Assembly: GCF_034674885.1 (NCBI RefSeq)
Contig: NZ_JAUCDS010000005.1
Coordinates: 1-64,000 of the forward strand
Direction: 5' to 3'
Length of the DNA stretch: 64,000 nucleotides
Origin: Castellaniella sp034674885
Lineage (GTDB): Bacteria; Pseudomonadota; Gammaproteobacteria; Burkholderiales; Burkholderiaceae_B
Positions 15,968 to 24,053 of this stretch are shown piece by piece (position 1 is the first letter of the stretch; the number at the start of each line of letters is the position of its first letter). The notes beneath the pieces are model-generated. The model was not told the DNA's origin. It saw only the letters and a program-made list of their open reading frames with translations, and searched no databases. The translations under genes and the position numbers were made by a program.

Positions 15968-16689
15968 TCTGCGCGTTGCCGTTGCACGGACCGGATGAAG
16001 TTCAGGATCCAGCGGCCGACCAGCAGGTCGTCCGTCGAGCCGCGCAGGCTGTGCCGGGCCGCCAGCAGGCGTTCCGGGGTGATGCGGTCGCGGCGGGTGT
16101 CCAGCAGGTCTTCCAGGTAGGCGCGGGAAAATTCCGGGTGTCCCTGGATGCCCAGGCAGGTGTCGCCCACCTGCATCATGTAGATGGGGCAAAAGCCGCT
16201 GCCCGCCAGCACGCGACCCTGAGGCGGCAGTTCGACCACCTGGTCCTGGTGGCTGGCCAGCAACTGCAGTTCCTGCGAGTGCCAGGGTGTCATCCAGGGT
16301 TCCTGCTGTTCCAGCGTGGTCTGGTAGGCCCCCAGACCCCAGCCCAGGGCGGCGCGTTCCACCCGGCCGCCCAGCGCCTTGGCGATCATCTGGTGTCCGA
16401 AGCAGATGCCCACCAGGGGTTGGCGAGTCTGCCAGAGTACGCGGATGAAGTCCGACACGCGTGCGATCCAGTCCGCATCGTCGTTGGCGCCGCATTTCGA
16501 TCCAGTGGTGACCCATCCGTCCACGTTGGCGGTGTGATCAGGCAACTGGCCTTGGTGGCAGGCGAAGACCTGGAACTGTGTGTCCGGGTCGACCGCCCGC
16601 AACAGGGTCTGGATCATGTCGGGGTAGTTGCCGTGCGGCCCGATCAGGGCCGGGGCGACGTCGTCGCATTGCAGTAAGCCGATCTTCAT
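15964..16689 (-). CDS. class I glutamine amidotransferase-like protein (GuaA-type GATase)
   Basis: A 241-residue protein with the GATase class I triad: nucleophile C96 in LVGICFGHQMIA and His-x-Glu in GIQGHPEFSRAY. No synthetase domain is attached. Free-standing members act as gamma-glutamyl hydrolases or partner with a separate ligase. A role in hydrolysing gamma-glutamyl compounds is possible but the gene is far from the glutamine-synthetase-like operon at 44-52 kb. It is followed upstream on the same strand by the reductase gene (27-base gap). Confidence 0.85.
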   Translation of the reverse strand: MKIGLLQCDDVAPALIGPHGNYPDMIQTLLRAVDPDTQFQVFACHQGQLPDHTANVDGWVTTGSKCGANDDADWIARVSDFIRVLWQTRQPLVGICFGHQMIAKALGGRVERAALGWGLGAYQTTLEQQEPWMTPWHSQELQLLASHQDQVVELPPQGRVLAGSGFCPIYMMQVGDTCLGIQGHPEFSRAYLEDLLDTRRDRITPERLLAARHSLRGSTDDLLVGRWILNFIRSVQRQRAD

Positions 16690-16716
16690 GGGTGATGCGA
16701 AAGAGTCCTGGAAAAA

Positions 16717-17427
16717 TCAATAGCCTTCGAATTCTTCGGCGCGGATGTTGTCTTCGTTGGCGCCGATATCGATCAGCAGCGCCCGTGTGGCCTTGACCAT
16801 GCCTTCGGGGCCTGCCAGATAGAACCGGGGTGTCGCCAGATCGGACACGTGGCGGCGGATCATGTCGCCGTCGACACGACCGTGTTCCGCGCCGTCCGCC
16901 TGGGCCTGGGTGTAGACCGGGATGAAGGTGAAGTTCGCGTGTTCGCGGGCCCACTGCTGAAGTTCGGCGGTGTAGGCCGCCTGCGCTGGCGTGCGGTTGG
17001 CGTAGATCAGCGTCAACTGGTGGCGGGTCTTGTCATGCAGCGCCTGCGCGATCATGCTGCGCACAGGCGTGATGCCGATGCCGCCGATGATGAACACGGC
17101 CGGCACGGATTCGGTCTTATGCAGGGTGAAGTCCCCGAACGGCGCGATCAGCTTGACCATGGTGCCGTCCGGCGTTTTTTTGAAGGCTTCCTTGAACGGT
17201 GTGCCGCGCATCCGCGTGGCGACCGCCACGTGGGGTTCGAACGGGGCATTGACGAAGGAAAACCCGTGCATGCCGTCGTGCTTGGGCGTGCCTTCGGGAC
17301 TGGGCAGTTTCACGTCGCAGAACTGGCCTGCGCGGATATCGAGTCCGGGTGGCTTTTCCAGCGTGAATTCCATCGTGCCTTCAGCCACTTCCCGTTTGCT
17401 GATGAGCTTGACATCGTATGTCGTCAT
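16717..17427 (-). CDS. ferredoxin-NADP reductase-like FAD-binding oxidoreductase
   Basis: A 236-residue flavoprotein from ATG 17427 (AAGAGGG 6 bases upstream; a start 10 codons earlier lacks a site). The FAD domain occupies about residues 1-95 (GFSFVNAP replaces the classical RxYS motif), followed by the NAD(P)-binding domain GGIGITPVRSMI and a terminal EEF-like end. No [2Fe-2S] domain is present. It probably passes electrons between NAD(P)H and a ferredoxin or another redox partner; the partner is unknown. Confidence 0.82.
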   Translation of the reverse strand: MTTYDVKLISKREVAEGTMEFTLEKPPGLDIRAGQFCDVKLPSPEGTPKHDGMHGFSFVNAPFEPHVAVATRMRGTPFKEAFKKTPDGTMVKLIAPFGDFTLHKTESVPAVFIIGGIGITPVRSMIAQALHDKTRHQLTLIYANRTPAQAAYTAELQQWAREHANFTFIPVYTQAQADGAEHGRVDGDMIRRHVSDLATPRFYLAGPEGMVKATRALLIDIGANEDNIRAEEFEGY

Positions 17428-17587
17428 GGCGTGCCCTCTTGTTGTTCGGTCGATCAAAACTGCGTGTTCTCGTCGTACCAGGCGGAACGTCCGTCAACAG
17501 TATAGGTCGGGCACACCCGTATTGTGGGCTTTCAGGAGATGGCGTCAGGGGTATCGCAGCGTAGCGCCGGGCGGGCCGGCGCGCAGT

Positions 17588-18070
17588 TCAATCGCGGAAA
17601 TTCTGATACTGCAGCGGCAATTCCACATCGGTCTTGCGCAGCAGGGCGATGACCTGTTGCAGGTCGTCGCGCTTTTTGCCGGTGACGCGTAGTTTGTCGC
17701 CGTTGATCTGGGTCTCGACCTTCAGCTTGGCCTGCTTGATGGCGGCGATCAGTTTTTTGGCCGTGGCCTGTTCGATGCCCTGGCGGACCGTGACTTTCTG
17801 GCGGGCGCCACCCAGGTTTTCCAGCGGGGCGGCGACGTCCAGGCAGCGCACATCGATGCTGCGCGCCGACAGGCGCCCGCGCAGGATGTCCAGCATCTGG
17901 CCCAGCTGAAAGGCGCTGGGGGCGGACTGGTTGATCACATAGCCGTCCAGTTCAAAGCGGGCGTCCGTGCCCTTGAAGTCGAATCGCGTCGCCAGTTCGC
18001 GGCTGGCTTGATCGACGGCATTGGAGAGTTCGTGTTTGTCGACTTCGGAAACAACGTCAAAGCTGGGCAT
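17588..18070 (-). CDS. yajQ: YajQ-family nucleotide-binding protein
   Basis: A 160-residue cytoplasmic protein starting MPSFDVVSEVDKHEL, the family hallmark, with RFDFKGTDARFELDG and the C-terminal KLRVTGKKRDDLQQVIALL block. Xanthomonas YajQ binds cyclic di-GMP and modulates transcription, so a signalling role is plausible given the three c-di-GMP enzymes nearby, but this is not shown for all members. Confidence 0.95.
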   Translation of the reverse strand: MPSFDVVSEVDKHELSNAVDQASRELATRFDFKGTDARFELDGYVINQSAPSAFQLGQMLDILRGRLSARSIDVRCLDVAAPLENLGGARQKVTVRQGIEQATAKKLIAAIKQAKLKVETQINGDKLRVTGKKRDDLQQVIALLRKTDVELPLQYQNFRD

Positions 18071-18142
18071 GGAGGCATCCTGAGGCTGAAAAGCGATTCC
18101 CCGATTGTAGAGGGTGTTCGGTCAGGTGCTGCGGACCTGGAG

Positions 18143-18463
18143 TCACAGTGCCCGCAGCACCATGTAGGCGGCTGTGCCGGCGACGATGCTCAGCAGGGTC
18201 TGCCGGGTGCGCCACTGCAGCAGCACGACCAGCGCTACGGCGGCGATTTCCTGCCAGGGTCCATAGGGGTTGCCGCGCGCCTGGCCGGCGACCGTATCGA
18301 CCAGCAGCAGCACCATGATGGATAGCGGCAGGGAGTCGCCCAGCTTGTGCACCAGGGGGTGGCGGCGCAGCCAGTGCCCGCCGATGAAGGGCAGCGCCCG
18401 CAGGCCCAGGGTGATGGCGGCCATGACGCCGATGACGGTCAGGACGTAGCCGGTCTCAGTCAT
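18143..18463 (-). CDS. azlD: AzlD-family branched-chain amino-acid exporter subunit
   Basis: A 106-residue membrane protein with four hydrophobic helices (MTETGYVLTVIGVMAAITL and following). AzlD proteins pair with AzlC to export branched-chain amino acids. Its start lies 8 bases inside the end of azlC, a typical coupled arrangement. Confidence 0.9.
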   Translation of the reverse strand: MTETGYVLTVIGVMAAITLGLRALPFIGGHWLRRHPLVHKLGDSLPLSIMVLLLVDTVAGQARGNPYGPWQEIAAVALVVLLQWRTRQTLLSIVAGTAAYMVLRAL

Positions 18464-19178
18464 GGGGCGCCTGCGTATTCGAAGCGGCGGCGTGCAGCGG
18501 GGCCCTGGCGGGCCGCAGAGCGGCGGCCAGCAGGCTCAGGGCGATGGCCAGCGCCAGCGCCTGGGCGGGCAGCAGCCACAGCGCCAGGGCGTAGGCAGCC
18601 AGCGCGATCCAGATAGGCAGCACGTCGTGGCGCGCGCGCCACTGCTCGACAGCCAGGACGGCGAACAGGGCAGCCAGCACGAAATCCAGTCCGGTCAGGC
18701 CGATCTGGACCTGGGCGCCCAATACAACCCCCAGCACCGTGCCCAGCACCCACCACCCCTGGTTCAGGGCGCAGACCAGCGCCATGCGCTGGGCGCGGGC
18801 CTGGGGGGGCAGGGCGGTCAGCACGGAATAGCTCTCGTCGGTCAAGGCAAAAATGCCATACCAGCGCTGCCAGCGGGTCACGGGCATGTGATTCAAAAGC
18901 GACAGTCCGTAGAACACGTGGCGCAGGTTCAGCACCAGGGTGGCCAGGGCGATGGCGCCGATCGGCAGGCCTGCCGCCAGCATAGGCACCATCATGAATT
19001 GTGCCGCCCCCGCGTAGATCAGCAGGCTGGAAGCAATCGCCAGCCAGGCGCTGCCGCCCGCCTGGACGAACAGGAATCCGAAGACGGCGCCCAGCGGGAC
19101 ATAGCCCATGGCGACTGGCGCCGTCAGGCTGGGAATGGACAATGGGGAGGTTCTGGAATTCTGTGGCATGGGGGACAT
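18456..19178 (-). CDS. azlC: AzlC-family branched-chain amino-acid exporter
   Basis: A 240-residue inner-membrane protein with the AzlC core (GYVPLGAVFGFLFVQAG, YAGAAQFMMVPMLAAG, NLRHVFYGLSL, TDESYSVL). The frame is open further upstream, but that part overlaps a truncated EamA remnant and a TATAAT element, so the start at 19178 (MSPMPQNS) is preferred; ATG 19169 is an alternative. Works with AzlD to export hydrophobic amino acids. Confidence 0.9.
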   Translation of the reverse strand: MSPMPQNSRTSPLSIPSLTAPVAMGYVPLGAVFGFLFVQAGGSAWLAIASSLLIYAGAAQFMMVPMLAAGLPIGAIALATLVLNLRHVFYGLSLLNHMPVTRWQRWYGIFALTDESYSVLTALPPQARAQRMALVCALNQGWWVLGTVLGVVLGAQVQIGLTGLDFVLAALFAVLAVEQWRARHDVLPIWIALAAYALALWLLPAQALALAIALSLLAAALRPARAPLHAAASNTQAPHD

Positions 19179-19209
19179 CGTCGCGGCCCGCGATGGCGCG
19201 GGTCCGGCC

Positions 19210-19215
19210 ATTATA
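19210..19215 (-). promoter_or_regulatory. TATAAT -10 element for azlCD
   Basis: On the minus strand a perfect TATAAT ends 32 bases before the azlC start at 19178. The -35 region is poor (ATCCAG at 17 bp), so this is a moderate candidate. Confidence 0.45.
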
Positions 19216-19243
19216 CGGATCGGCCGCAGGGCCTGGATGCCGC

Positions 19244-19372
19244 CTACGCCAGGCGCAGCAGCGCGGCGCTCAGCCAGGTGTCGTCGCTGCCTTTGACCAG
19301 GGCGTTCCAGACTGCGTGCATCAGGGCGCCCGCCAGCACGGCGGCGTAGACCAGGTCGAAGTGAACGTTCAT
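19244..19372 (-). pseudogene. truncated EamA/DMT-type permease N-terminus (42 codons)
   Basis: The minus strand from ATG 19372 reads MNVHFDLVYAAVLAGALMHAVWNALVKG and ends with TAG at 19244 after 42 codons. The segment GALMHAVWNALVKGSDDTWLSAALL is the first helix and loop of EamA/DMT transporters, whose normal length is about 280-300 residues. No continuation is visible in any frame before azlC. This looks like the stub left by a deletion that brought azlC close behind it, although a functional one-helix micropeptide cannot be excluded. Confidence 0.6.
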
Positions 19373-19496
19373 GCGTGAAAGGCGGGTGGAAGATCTCCAA
19401 GCCCTATATCATAGTGACTTGATACAGATTGTGAGTGTTGGCGTGTGGCGCTTTGTCGTGACTTGCCTGCGATTTTTGTGAAGGGGCAAGCCTCTG

Positions 19497-20714
19497 ATGG
19501 TGAATCTTGATCCGCGGACCATGCTGATCGTCGTTGCCTTCGTCCTGTTCCTGACAGGCGGCTTGACGTTTCTGGCGGCGTTCCAGGTGAAGCGCGACCG
19601 GACCCTGTTGTGGGCGGGCGCGGGGATGTGGCTGGCGTGCCTGGGATTCCTGCTGGGCGTGATGCGCGAATACGCGGATCTGCTGGCTTTGTCCATCGTC
19701 GTCACCAACATGCTGATGATCACCGGCCATGCCTGCCTGTGGACCAGCATGCGGGTCTTCGCCGGCCGGCCGGTGTCCGGGCGCTGGTTGCTGGCCGGCG
19801 CGCTCGCCTGGCTGCTGCTGGCCCAGTGGCCCAGGTTCATGGCCGACGCCGATCTTCGCGTGGCGCTGTATTCGATACTGTGCCTGGGGTACATCGGTGC
19901 GGCGCTGGCGGAAACCTGGACCGAATGGCGGCGTCATTCCAGGGCGGCATCCCCGCTGATGGCCTTCCTGGCTCTCCATGGCCTGTTCTACATGTACCGG
20001 ATTCCGCCTGCGCCTGCCCAGCAGGTCGTGTGGCAGAACTGGCCGGATTTTGCGCTGGTCATGTTCGAGGGCCTGTTCTTCGCGATCTGCCTGTCCTTCA
20101 GCATTCTGATGATGGTGCGGGCGCGGGCCGAACAGAACTACCGCCACGCTGCCTTGCACGATGCCCTGACCGGCCTGCCCAATCGCCGGGCCTTGTTTGA
20201 GCGAGGCCAGGCCCTGCTGGCGCAGGCCGGCGCGGCGGGGTCCGACGTTGCCGTGCTGATGTGCGATCTGGACTGGTTCAAGCAGGTCAATGACCGTTTC
20301 GGCCATGACGCCGGTGATCGCGTGCTGGCCTGTTTCGCCCGCGTCTTGCAGCAAGCTGCCGGCGGCCAATCCCTGCACGCCCGTCTGGGGGGCGAAGAGT
20401 TCGTCGTCGTGGCCGTCAATCTAGGGCCTTTGGGGGCGCAGGATCTGGCGGCCCGCCTGCGTAGTCTGTTGTCCGCGCAGGCCGACGCCTTGCCGTGCCG
20501 TCTGACGGTCAGTATCGGGATCGCCTGTTCGCGCCAGGTCGGCTACGACCTGGACCGCCTGTTGGCGCGGGCCGACCAGGCCCTGTATGCGGCCAAGACC
20601 GATGGGCGTGATTGCATCCGCCTGTGGCCGGTGGCGGCGCCGGAAGCCGGGTTCTCAGCCGCCATAGCCCGCAGCGGCCGGGGGCGACTTGGCGAGCATC
20701 CAGTCGATGCCTGA
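19497..20714 (+). CDS. membrane-anchored diguanylate cyclase
   Basis: A 405-residue protein: about six or seven membrane helices (residues 5-210) followed by a GGDEF domain (about 225-390). The active-site motif is intact as GGEEF at residues 298-302, with the metal/nucleotide block DALTGLPNRRAL and DLDWFKQVNDRFGHDAGD. The RxxD inhibition site is not visible in the usual place. It makes cyclic di-GMP in response to an unknown membrane-sensed signal. Its last 60 bases overlap the convergent ung gene. Confidence 0.92.
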   Translation: MVNLDPRTMLIVVAFVLFLTGGLTFLAAFQVKRDRTLLWAGAGMWLACLGFLLGVMREYADLLALSIVVTNMLMITGHACLWTSMRVFAGRPVSGRWLLAGALAWLLLAQWPRFMADADLRVALYSILCLGYIGAALAETWTEWRRHSRAASPLMAFLALHGLFYMYRIPPAPAQQVVWQNWPDFALVMFEGLFFAICLSFSILMMVRARAEQNYRHAALHDALTGLPNRRALFERGQALLAQAGAAGSDVAVLMCDLDWFKQVNDRFGHDAGDRVLACFARVLQQAAGGQSLHARLGGEEFVVVAVNLGPLGAQDLAARLRSLLSAQADALPCRLTVSIGIACSRQVGYDLDRLLARADQALYAAKTDGRDCIRLWPVAAPEAGFSAAIARSGRGRLGEHPVDA

Positions 20715-21437
20715 TTCCCCCTGGGACTGCAGCCATTCGTTGGCCTGCTGGAAATGACCGCAGCCGATGAACGGGCGTGGCGGGCGCAGGGCCGACAGGG
20801 GCGACGGGTGATTGGCCATCAGCACCTGGACGGGGCCGGCCGGGGCCTGCATTTCCAGTAGCTGGCGGCGGGCCTGGGCATGCGAGCCCCACAGCAGCAG
20901 CACCTTGGGGCGGGGTTCGCGCAACACCCGCATGATCAGGGCATCCGTGATGTGTTCCCAGCCTTTCTTCGCATGGGATGCGGGTTGATGCGCCTCCACC
21001 GTCAGGGATGTGTTCAGCAGCAGGGTCCCTTGCCGCGCCCAGCGCACCAGGCTGTTGCGCGGCGGCTGGGACGGTTCCCCGTATTCCTGGGCCAGTTCCT
21101 TGAACATATTGCGCAGGCTGGGCGGCGTGGGGCAGAAGTCGGGAACTGAAAAGGCCAGGCCCTGGGCCTGGTTAGGGCCGTGATAGGGATCCTGCCCCAC
21201 GATGACCACCTGCACGGCTTCGGGCGGGGTTTCGATCAGGGCACGAAACGGCCGCAGGGGAAAGATCTGCGCGCCTGCAGCCAGCCGTTCGGCCAGCATG
21301 GCGTCCAGGCGGGACAGAACGCCCTGAAGATGAGGCGCTTCCAGCGCAGTGCGCCAGGCGGGCGGCAGGGATTCGACCTGCGTGCGCAAAGATCCTGTGA
21401 ACGCATTGAGGACTTCGGTGGAATGCGGGTCGTTCAT
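20655..21437 (-). CDS. ung: uracil-DNA glycosylase
   Basis: A 260-residue family 1 UDG. From ATG 21437 (MNDPHSTEVLNAF) it shows the catalytic GQDPYHG motif, the uracil-recognition block GLAFSVPD, LLLNTSLTVE and the DNA-intercalation loop NHPSPLSA. It removes uracil from DNA to start base excision repair. The frame is open far upstream into the MocR gene, but only as a shadow. Confidence 0.96.
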   Translation of the reverse strand: MNDPHSTEVLNAFTGSLRTQVESLPPAWRTALEAPHLQGVLSRLDAMLAERLAAGAQIFPLRPFRALIETPPEAVQVVIVGQDPYHGPNQAQGLAFSVPDFCPTPPSLRNMFKELAQEYGEPSQPPRNSLVRWARQGTLLLNTSLTVEAHQPASHAKKGWEHITDALIMRVLREPRPKVLLLWGSHAQARRQLLEMQAPAGPVQVLMANHPSPLSALRPPRPFIGCGHFQQANEWLQSQGESGIDWMLAKSPPAAAGYGG

Positions 21438-21448
21438 GGTCAGTGGGG

Positions 21449-22894
21449 CTATGGTGTGACAGTGGGGGATTCGGGGATGCCGGCAGTATGCGCCCCGCCG
21501 CCTGCCTGGTCCATCAGGGTGGCCAACAGGCCGGGCAGGCGGGGATCGTCCATCTGCGACACATTGAATCTCAGCATGGCGTCGGCGCCTTGGGACAGGC
21601 TGAAGACGTTGCCGGGCGCCAGGACCAGGCCCTGCTGCAGGCCCAGCGAGGCCAGCCGGGTGCCGTCCAGGGCGTCGGGCAGGCGGCACCACAGGAACAT
21701 GCCCCCGGGCGGCACGCGCCAGGGCTCCAGCCCCAGTGCCCGCAGCAGGGGTACGGCGCGGCCCATGGCCTGAGCCAGGCGTTGGCGCAGCAGGCCGATG
21801 TGGCGCGGCCAGGCAGGATCCTGCAGCACGTGGCTGACGATGGACTGGGTCAGCCATGCGCCGGAAAATGTCGTGGCCGTGCGCAGGTCGGCCAGGGCGT
21901 CGATCCAGTCCGCGCGCACCGCCAGGTAGCCGCATCGCAGGCTGGCTGACAGCGTCTTGGAAAAACTGCCGACCTGGATCACCCGGTCCAGTCCGTCGAG
22001 GCTGGCCAGGTGGGTGGATGGCGCCGGCTCGAAGGCGCTGAAAATATCGTCTTCCACCAGGATCATGTCGTGGGCTCTGGCCAGATCCAGGATCTGGCGT
22101 GCCTTGGGGTGGGACAAGGTCGCGCCAGTGGGATTGTGCAGACCGGAATTGCTGAGATACAGCCTGGGCCGATATTCGGCGACTGCCTGGCGAAAGCGTG
22201 CCATGTCCGGGCCATCGGGCTGGTAGGGAACGCTGACGATGTGGGCCTGGTGGGCGCGCAGCAGGGCCAGGAAGTTGTAATAGCAGGGATCGTCCACCAG
22301 GACCGTGTCTCCGGGGCGGATCAGGAAGCGGCACAGCAGGTCGATGGCCTGGGTGCCGGAATCCGTCACCAGCACCTGTCGCGGATCCACCGGCTGGCCG
22401 CGTTGCGACAGCTGCTGCGCGATGGTTGTCCGCAGAGCAGGAAGTCCGAGCGCAGCCGCGTAGTCCGTCAGCGTGGCGGCAGGGTCGCGCGCGGCCTGCC
22501 GCAGTGCGGCGCGGATGAGTTCCGTGGGCATCCAGTCGGCGGGCAGCCAGCCGCAGCCGGGCTTCAGCGCCTGGGCGCCCACGTCCAGCGACTGCCGGGC
22601 GACCCACAGGGGGTCGACCTGCCGATCCAGGCGCGGGCCGATTTCCGCCAGCGTCAGCGGCGCCAGCGGACCGGCGACGTAGAATCCCGATCCGGCCTGG
22701 GGGCGGATCGTGCCGTTGGCCACCAGCCGTTCGTAGGCCTCGACCACCGTGGATTTGGACACGCCCTGGTGGCGTGCCATGGACCGCAGGGACGGCAGGC
22801 GCGCGCCAGGCTGCCACTCGCGGGCCGCGATGCGCTGGTGCACGTATTGCATGACGTGGCGGGTACGGCCGGCCTTGGCAGTGGGGTGGGGCAT
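21449..22894 (-). CDS. MocR-type PLP-dependent transcriptional regulator (GntR HTH + aminotransferase domain)
   Basis: A 481-residue protein: N-terminal GntR winged helix (about 10-75: QPGARLPSLRSMARHQGVSKSTVVEAYERLVANG) and a C-terminal fold-type I aminotransferase domain with PLP-lysine region GSFSKTLSASLRCGYL and NSGLHNPTGATL. MocR proteins sense PLP or amino compounds and usually regulate the divergent neighbour. Here that is the EamA exporter, and the region between carries three CTGTAC-type half-sites. The substrate class may therefore be an amino acid or an amine. Confidence 0.93.
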   Translation of the reverse strand: MPHPTAKAGRTRHVMQYVHQRIAAREWQPGARLPSLRSMARHQGVSKSTVVEAYERLVANGTIRPQAGSGFYVAGPLAPLTLAEIGPRLDRQVDPLWVARQSLDVGAQALKPGCGWLPADWMPTELIRAALRQAARDPAATLTDYAAALGLPALRTTIAQQLSQRGQPVDPRQVLVTDSGTQAIDLLCRFLIRPGDTVLVDDPCYYNFLALLRAHQAHIVSVPYQPDGPDMARFRQAVAEYRPRLYLSNSGLHNPTGATLSHPKARQILDLARAHDMILVEDDIFSAFEPAPSTHLASLDGLDRVIQVGSFSKTLSASLRCGYLAVRADWIDALADLRTATTFSGAWLTQSIVSHVLQDPAWPRHIGLLRQRLAQAMGRAVPLLRALGLEPWRVPPGGMFLWCRLPDALDGTRLASLGLQQGLVLAPGNVFSLSQGADAMLRFNVSQMDDPRLPGLLATLMDQAGGGAHTAGIPESPTVTP

Positions 22895-22905
22895 ATCCGA
22901 TAAAA

Positions 22906-22944
22906 CCAGTACAGTTTCAGCGTACTGTACCAGACTGTATCTGG
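22906..22944. promoter_or_regulatory. likely MocR operator: inverted and direct CTGTAC-type half-sites
   Basis: CCAGTACAG (22906-22914) faces CTGTACCAG (22925-22933), and CTGTATCTGG follows at 22935-22944 in direct orientation, 10 bp on. MocR regulators typically bind such mixed direct and inverted repeats between their own gene and a divergent target. The sites are 12-50 bases from the MocR start codon. Confidence 0.6.
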
Positions 22945-23007
22945 CAGGGACAAGATTCGGGCGGCATAGTGTCTGCTCAATCGGTACTGAGCAAGCAGGG
23001 CGGTTTC

Positions 23008-23901
23008 ATGCAGACAAGCACACAGGGTTGGATCAACGGCGCGATCGGCGTGGCGATTTTCAGCGGTTCGCTGCCGGCCACGCGGGTGGCCGTGCTGGGG
23101 CTGGATCCGGGGTTCGTCACGGCAGGGCGCTCCGCCCTGGCCGGCCTGCTGGCCGTGGCCCTGATCATGGCCGGCCGAAACCTGCGCCCCACCTGGGCCG
23201 AATGGCGCACCCTGGCGCTGGTGGCGCTGGGCGTAGTCGTGGGTTTCCCCCTGTGCACGGCGCTGGCGTTGCGCACCATCACCTCGGCGCATTCCCTGGT
23301 CTTCATCGGCCTGCTGCCGCTGGCTACCGCGATCTTCGGCACCTGGCTGGGGGGCGAACGCCCCTCGCGGGCGTTCTGGGCGTTTGCCGTGCTGGGCGCC
23401 GCATCCGTGGCCGGTTTTGCTTTCAGTCAGGACGGCTCGGGGTCCCTGGGGGCGGATGCCCTGATGATGATCGCGATTCTCAGCTGTGGCTACGGCTATG
23501 CCGAAGGCGGCCGCCTGTCGCGCCGCCTGGGGGGCTGGCAGGTCATCTGCTGGGTCCTGGTCCTGTCCTTGCCCTTCAGCCTGCCGCTGATGTGGTGGCT
23601 GTGGCCGGCGGATGCGGCGACCGTGCCGTTCTCGGCCTGGGTGGGCCTGGCCTATGTGGCGGTCTTCAGCATGCTGGTGGGTTTCATCTTCTGGTATCGG
23701 GGCCTGGCCCAGGGCGGTATCGCAGCGGTGGGCCAGTTGCAGCTGTTGCAGCCTTTCCTGGGCCTGCTGCTGTCGGCCTGGCTGCTGGGTGAATCCGTCA
23801 CGGCGACGATGATCGTCGTCACCGCCTTTGTCGTCGCCTGCGTGGCGGGGGCGAAGTACACGGCGGCAGCGCCGGTGCCTGCGCCAGGGGCGTCTTCCTG
23901 A
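23008..23901 (+). CDS. EamA/DMT-family permease
   Basis: A 297-residue inner-membrane protein with ten hydrophobic helices in two EamA repeats. ATG 23008 (MQTSTQGWINGAIGVAIFSGSLPATRVAVLG) is chosen; GCAGGGCGG precedes it, whereas a GTG at 22969 adds only 13 residues. Family members export amino acids and metabolites. Divergence from the MocR regulator with shared operator-like sites suggests ligand-dependent control. Confidence 0.9.
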   Translation: MQTSTQGWINGAIGVAIFSGSLPATRVAVLGLDPGFVTAGRSALAGLLAVALIMAGRNLRPTWAEWRTLALVALGVVVGFPLCTALALRTITSAHSLVFIGLLPLATAIFGTWLGGERPSRAFWAFAVLGAASVAGFAFSQDGSGSLGADALMMIAILSCGYGYAEGGRLSRRLGGWQVICWVLVLSLPFSLPLMWWLWPADAATVPFSAWVGLAYVAVFSMLVGFIFWYRGLAQGGIAAVGQLQLLQPFLGLLLSAWLLGESVTATMIVVTAFVVACVAGAKYTAAAPVPAPGASS

Positions 23902-23973
23902 TGCCTGAAACGTAACCGCGTTCGGGGATTTCCCCTAGATCTGTGTGAAAAGCATTTTCGGCATTCCTCACTG

Positions 23974-23989
23974 ATGTTATAACTAACAT
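23974..23989. promoter_or_regulatory. palindromic operator candidate upstream of puuD
   Basis: ATGTTA-TAAC-TAACAT is a perfect 6-bp inverted repeat with a 4-bp spacer, 65 bases before the puuD start. A TATAAG element (24001-24006) follows, so the palindrome would cover the -35 area. GntR/FCD proteins bind palindromes of this size, and such a regulator gene closes this cluster (28253). Repression of the urate operon through this site is inference. Confidence 0.55.
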
Positions 23990-24053
23990 GTCAGTACAAA
24001 TATAAGAAGATATGTATTGTCGAGCATCAGATATGCAAAAGGAGAGGAGACTC

